Shown: in pieces, positions 59,034-64,000 of the stretch | Numbering within the stretch: the stretch's first letter is position 1 | Layout of the letters: every line of letters begins with the position of its first letter | From: Amborella trichopoda | Taxonomy: Eukaryota > Streptophyta > Magnoliopsida > Amborellales > Amborellaceae | Reading direction: 5' to 3' | Assembly (NCBI RefSeq): GCF_000471905.2 | Contig: NW_006499751.1 | Location: 6,435,096-6,499,095 of the forward strand | DNA length: 64,000 nucleotides | The notes under the pieces: generated by a model | The model's database searches: none | What the model was told of the DNA's origin: nothing | What the model saw: the letters and a program-made list of their open reading frames with translations, nothing else | Position numbers and translations under genes: made by a program

Positions 59034-61221
59034 TGTTTGAAGACATTTCTTAGCACCTTGGGTCCCATTTGCGGATTACAAGAGAAGCCTGTCAATAAAG
59101 CCCTGACTTACAGTGGAATTTTCAATAGTCTCATAATTCCCCCAGAGTGGGTGAGGATCTTCCTAAGGACCTCAAAAGGCCACCTGCCAAGTTTCAACAC
59201 AATCTGACGTGTCTAAGGCAGTGCAGACAAAGAAACAGTTCCAAAAAAATCGATCTCTGACACCCTGAAATGGACCCTATAACTGAAACCCTATTAACAG
59301 AGCATCAAGTGGTTGTGTGACTCGTTATTGGATCCGACAAGGTAAAAAACCCTTAGGGGTCAAATTTTAGCTTAAACTGACACTCCAGGACAAAGTTATG
59401 GGCAAAAGACTGAAAAAAGAGAGGTCGCACACTATTCCCATGCGCTCTCCCTGCACCAATCTTCATTAAAGGAGACTGGTTTTCATAGTCAAGAATAACA
59501 ACTTTGAAGACTCATATCTCCCTCATTTTGAGTTGGGATGCACTCAAATTTTGCGAGCTTGTTCGTCTCGTTAAAACGAGCATTTTGATATGTGGTAGGA
59601 CCCGTGACGACACCCGAGCAGGGAGAAAAGCTAGAGATAAGTTGGGGATTCGGGATCATGGTTGTAGGAAAATCAACAGTAGCACGACGTACTCGAGCGG
59701 CCATATCACGACGCTCGCTACCGATCAATGCAAAACCAATTACATTACGTACATAAGATCCAGGGCTATGTCGGGTCCGAACCCCGCACATGATGAATTG
59801 TTAGATTTGGCATACAAAGGTGTTAAAGTTGTTATAAAATTCCAACCGCCGAATCCAAGTTCCGACAAAAAACCCAAGATGGTAAAATCTCTGTTCGGGT
59901 ACGAAATCGAGCTGCGTTTGTTGCAAAGCGATCGTGACAGTAGGATCAAAGAAATTCAGTAAAGAAATCACAAAAATACATCAAGACATGGACACAATAT
60001 CAATCGAAAGTTTTCAAGATTTTTACAAATTTCAAGTCGCATGATCGTGGCTTACAAAAGCGATTTGTGGCTCTAAGTTAGTATCAAAACGATCATCATA
60101 CCAAGCCCAACAAGAAATAATCATCTTTTGGTCATAAGGGCGCCGAAGCAATCCCGAATCATCCATGAAAGATCACGCACGTTTTAGAGCAACAGTAGGG
60201 ACTGTTTTGGAATTTCACGTATTGTTGGGCAAGGGCAAAACTGTAATTTTGTACCCATTTTTACATTTTATTTTAATTCAAATAAATTGTAATTTTCATC
60301 AATTAGGTTAGATTTTGAGCATCCACCCATGTTTTGGGCCCAAGTCTATATATACCACGCTATACCCCATAGTAAAAAACCTTCAATTTCGATTAATAAA
60401 AGTCAAAGTTAAGCTTTAAGATTGAGGACCACGTCCAGGAGAGAGAGAGAGGAGAGAGAAGAAAAAGCTTGATACCCTTAAGTGAAGGTAATTTTCTCTC
60501 CTCCTCTCTTCTCTCTCTTCTTTCTTTCTCTCTCATCTTCTCTCTGTCTCTCTCTCTTTCTTCTCTTTGTCTCTTTCTTTTCTACCTCAAACATGCATGA
60601 CAATAAGCATCACCATGCATGTCCCTCCTCTCTTTCTCTCTCTTCTTCGATCTTTTTCTCTCTTCCTCTTTTTGCCTCTCTCTTCTCCCTCAACATGCAC
60701 GGCAGTAGCCACTGTCGTGCGTGTCTTTCTTTCCCTTCTTCTCTCTTTTCACTCTGCTCTCCTTCCACTCTCATCTCCCCTCTTTCTTAATCCTCCTTTC
60801 TTCTTTCCTAATCTTCTTTCTCCCCTTTCCTTTTCTCTCTACGTCCCTTCCTTTCTTTCTCCACTCTTTCTTAATCTCTCTCTGTCTTTTTTTTTCTCCC
60901 TCTATTCCTTTCATTCTCTCTCCTCCCCAATCATGCATGCCTATCATCGAGCGTGACATCCTCTCTCTCCTGGCATATGCACAATGAGTCGGGCCTTAAC
61001 CCAAGTGGCGGGCCGAGCCTCTGTCAAAGTTCATCTTTCCTCATGTTGTGCACGGTGATGCTCAAAGTTCATCGTCATGGATGACATTTCTTCCCCTATC
61101 CTTTGACAAGGATATTGAACCAGGCCCTTTCCCAAGTGGCGGGCCAAGTCATGTCTAAGTCCCTTCTGACACGCATGGTGATGCCTATTGTCGCGCGTGT
61201 CGTTTCTTTTCTCTCTCATGT

Positions 61222-61485
61222 CATGGACGGCGGAACCCATCGCCGTCCATGTCCTCTCTAACCCTCTCTCTCCTGTTATGGATGGCAGAACCCATCGTCA
61301 TCCATGTTCTCTCTTTCTCTCTTTCTCTTGTCATGAATAGCGGGGCCTATCATTATTCATGTTCCCTCTCCCCTTCCCCCTTTCTCTCTCCTCTATCATG
61401 GATGGCGGAACCTTATCGCCGTCCATGCTTCTTTCCCCTTTTTCTCTCTTTTGTCATGAACGGTGGAACCCTATCGCCATCCATG
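61222..61485 (+). repeat. Array of five palindromic modules in the 3' LTR of A
   Basis: Modules lie at 61222-61251, 61277-61306, 61332-61361, 61397-61427 and 61455-61485. The first is almost perfect: CATGGACGGCG and its inverse CGCCGTCCATG around a short loop. Number, order and spacing are the same as in the 5' LTR (30218-30472). Confidence 0.75.
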
Positions 61486-62290
61486 TTATTTTTCTTCTAT
61501 TCTCTCATCTCTCTCTTCTTTCTTCTCTCTTCTCTCTGCTCTCTCTTCTTTCTCTCTCTTCTTTATCTCTCTGTTCTTTCTTATCTATTCTCTCTCCTCT
61601 TCTCTCTCTTCTTTTTCTATTTTTCCCTTCTTTCTTCTCTTTTTTCTCTTCTTTCTCTCTGTTCTTTCTTCTCTCTTCTCTCTTCTTTTCTCTCTCTTCT
61701 TTTTCTCTCTCTTTTCTCTTCTTTTTCTCTCTTCTTTCTCTCTCTCTTTTCTCTTCTTTTTCTCTCTTCTTTCTCTCTCTCTTTTCTCTTCTTTTTCTCT
61801 CTTCTTTCTCTCTCTCTTCTTTTTCCCTCTTCTCTCTCTTCATTCTTCGCTTTTCTCTCTCTTCTTTATCTCTCTCTTCTTTCTTTCCCTCTTCTCTTGT
61901 TCTTCTTCTTCTCTCTGCTCCTCTCTTCTATTTTTTCTTCTCTCTTCTCTCTTCTCTATTCTCTCTTCTCTCATCTATCATCTCTCTCTTCTCCTTTTCT
62001 CTTCTCTTCCTCCCTTCTTCTTCTTCTCTCTTCCCTATCCTTCTTCTCTATCCTCTTTCTCTCTGTTTCTCTCCCATCTTGACCTTTTCTTCTCTTTTCT
62101 TTTTCTCTCCTCTCTCTTATCTCTCTCTTCTCTTCTTCTTCTCTCTACTTTTATCTCTCTTCTCTTTTCTCTCTTTCTCTTTGCTTTGCTTCCTTTTTCT
62201 CTCTTATTATTCTTCTCTTACTCTTTCCTCTCTTCTCGTTTCTCTCTCCCTTTCTTCTCTCTCTTCTTTCTTCTCCCTCTCTCGTTTGAT
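61486..62290 (+). repeat. Polypyrimidine tract in the 3' LTR of A
   Basis: This is about 800 bases of nearly pure C/T, containing locally repeated 'tctctctcttttctcttc' words (61690-61820, a period near 50 bases seen three times). The long serine/leucine/phenylalanine frames across it, and the K/R/E-rich frames on the other strand, are composition artefacts. Confidence 0.9.
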
Positions 62291-62925
62291 CAAGGGACAG
62301 GCTAAGTCTAGCACTGTCATGGTAGTCTCGTCGTCGAGCAGTATTGCTGTTATGCCGGTCTGAGTTACCGTACTCGTTTGCTGCCACGTCAAACTCGCCA
62401 TCGTGTCAGGCTGGTTGATGTTGGTTCTGCCGTCGAGTAGTATTACGCCATGTCAGTCTGAATTACCATCCCCGTCTTGCTACCACTCAAAATCAGTCAC
62501 TATATTGGTCTAGCTACTGTGTCAGTCTAGACACTTGGTCAAATTCATCTTTCTTCTCTTCTCTTTCCCCGTTCTATTTCTTCCTTCTTTTTCTCTCAAT
62601 CACCCTCAATCTCTATCCTCTTATTCTTTCTTTCTTCCTTTGAATGCGCACGCTCTTGTGCATTCGCCCAAAAGCAAGGTGGGGGTCTCTTGGCCTACTT
62701 GTCTTGTAAATTAACTATGTGTGTGATCACAGAAACAAGAGCGCACAGGTCAAGGGAGGCAATTTCGAACCAGTTGAAGGACTGGCGGGCTTTCCACTAC
62801 GATCTAAGAGGGCGCCCACACGATTCAGCCCGAGTGAGTCACGGACCCAGGTGAGGTGTGTCCTGCCTCCTCAAATCCTCTCTCACCTATTGATATACCT
62901 ACTTTTATTATTGAATATATTACCA

Positions 62926-64000
62926 TATGGAATGACTCATCAATATATCTCTACAAGATAATAATTTACAAATAGTATGTAATCTAATTTATGTTAATAT
63001 CATAATGATATTATCAAGTTATTATAACGTGATAATAATATAATAGACCACTAAATTATTAATTTATATCAATTGACCACTATTTTACAATTTATATACA
63101 TATTATTTAGTAAACATATACAATAAATGAATTTGGGGGAACATGGGGTAATCCAATTGTGTAACTCGATATCATGATTAGATTGGTCAATATCCATGAT
63201 TAAAATACCAATAATTATGGAAATTATCGATTATGGGCAAATCGTACTATTGCTAAATATTGTTTTGTGTACATAGTATTATATTCACAAGTGCGTGATA
63301 AGGGAATAAGGTTATGAGCACGTTACTGCGCACACAAAATTGAACTTGAATCGTATATCATGGTGTAACTACAATTATTTGTGTAAACAATTTAGTAAAT
63401 ATGCAATTAATTGATCAATGCATGGGCACATTTAGGTGTTATAATAATTTGTTTATAATCACCGTATATTTGTGTAAATGTATTATTAATAAGTTTATGC
63501 GTTAATATTAATAATTCATACAAATAAACGTAGGTAATAAAGGGTATTGTTATAACTATGTTTATATCATAACTAAACATATGTACGCAAATTATTTTGC
63601 TCGTAATTATGGTATATTATGTGATTACAAATAACTGTAATTACAGTATAATTGACACAAATAATTTATTATGGATATCATATTTGGTTATGTTTAATTA
63701 TATAAATATAACATATGTTCATTTATAATAATATTAATGTTAATTAATTAATTGTAAAGTTAAAGTTTTGATAAAATGTCTTTAATTGTTATCAATTATG
63801 TATTTGACAATAATTAGGTAAACAAATATATATCACCAACCCATGTAATAATGTGACACAGTTTTTTAGAAATATCGTTGCGCATTATACTATGATACAA
63901 CTGTTGCATGAAATCACTGCCATTATAAGTAATTATGCTAATTAATTAGTTTTGCTATCTTTGACACATTTATATACGCGTTGTTAGCAACAATCATTCC
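62926..64000. repeat. AT-rich matrix, last block
   Basis: This has the same composition as 4163-21947, with no gene. At 63118-63400 weak satellite-like words appear ('tttgggggaacatggggtaa', 'gggcaaatcgtac', 'gagcacgttactgcgcac'), suggesting a heavily decayed unit. Confidence 0.65.

Larger units (their letters stand above)
28290..62925 (+). mobile_element. Ty3/gypsy element A, Tat (Ogre/Retand-like) lineage
   Basis: This is a large plus-strand gypsy fossil of about 19.6 kb excluding the inserted element B (39844-54885). Parts: 5' LTR 28290-31947, tRNA-Arg type primer-binding site, leader, gag, reverse transcriptase, RNase H, a second archaeal-type RNase H, integrase (interrupted by B), a long 3' non-coding region with tandem repeats, polypurine tract, and 3' LTR from 59034. 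The dual RNase H, very long LTRs and long 3' region are characteristic of the Tat lineage. In a stretch of about 217 LTR bases I count about 31 differences between the LTRs (about 14%), suggesting several million years. It is broken in many places (well over ten). The 3' LTR fades into AT-rich matrix near 62925. Confidence 0.88.
59034..62925 (+). repeat. 3' LTR of element A
   Basis: It matches the 5' LTR from TGTTTGAAGACATTTC through the TATA box (60347-60354), the palindromic modules, the polypyrimidine tract and the 'gggacaggctaagtctagca' block (62295) to about 'atatacctacttttatt' near 62920. It is longer than the 5' copy to the same point because it has extra CT-rich sequence at 60481-60770. 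Beyond 62925 the similarity stops and AT-rich matrix begins. Confidence 0.82.

Noticed and set aside
61505-61843. Minus-strand frame of 112 codons, highly charged (K/R/E)
   Set aside because: It is the complement of the polypyrimidine tract. The composition mimics a coiled coil but reflects GA repeats only.
62928-62940. 'accatatgg' near the right edge of A as the continuation of copia C's LTR
   Set aside because: C's LTR reads 'ccatatgaacgttagat' at that place. The match ends after a few bases, so it is probably chance in AT-rich sequence.

Overview
This 64-kb window looks like gene-poor, repeat-packed chromatin of a flowering plant. The evidence is plant-type Ty3/gypsy elements of the Tat (Ogre/Retand-like) lineage with two RNase H domains, plant Ty1/copia elements, short Mutator-like MITEs with 9-base target duplications, and a degenerate satellite of about 176 bases. 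I see no intact host gene, tRNA or rRNA gene. The species cannot be named from sequence alone.

Layout. Positions 1-4142 hold a fragment of a gypsy element (here D: gag then LTR, plus strand), which runs into a 20-N assembly gap. Positions 4163-21952 are a very AT-rich matrix. It carries scattered copies of the 176-base satellite-like unit, a minus-strand copia element (E, 5699-10848, flanked by ATAAT), three copies of one Mutator-like MITE family (13143, 20460, 21210), a 960-base terminal-inverted-repeat element (15371), and two other MITEs (16738, 17219).

Positions 21953-62925 are a nest of three LTR elements. A minus-strand copia element (C) starts at 21953. Inside its right LTR, at 28290, sits a large plus-strand Tat gypsy element (A), which ends near 62925. 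Inside A's integrase region sits a 15-kb minus-strand relative (B, 39844-54885), bordered by an imperfect 5-base duplication (GTTGG/ATTAG). B carries LTRs, a primer-binding site, gag, an antisense reading frame and tandem repeats, but no pol that I can recognise. It therefore resembles a non-autonomous gag-only element that would depend on A-like relatives. The AT-rich matrix resumes from 62926 to the end.

All the LTR elements are fossils broken in many places. LTR pairs differ by roughly 14-16% in stretches I compared by eye, which suggests ages of several million years. The most interesting signals are: an antisense TATA box plus reading frame in the 3' part of the gypsy elements; a five-fold array of palindromic modules and kilobase polypyrimidine tracts in A's LTRs; hypervariable tandem repeats upstream of the 3' LTRs; and the satellite-like unit decaying into the AT-rich matrix.
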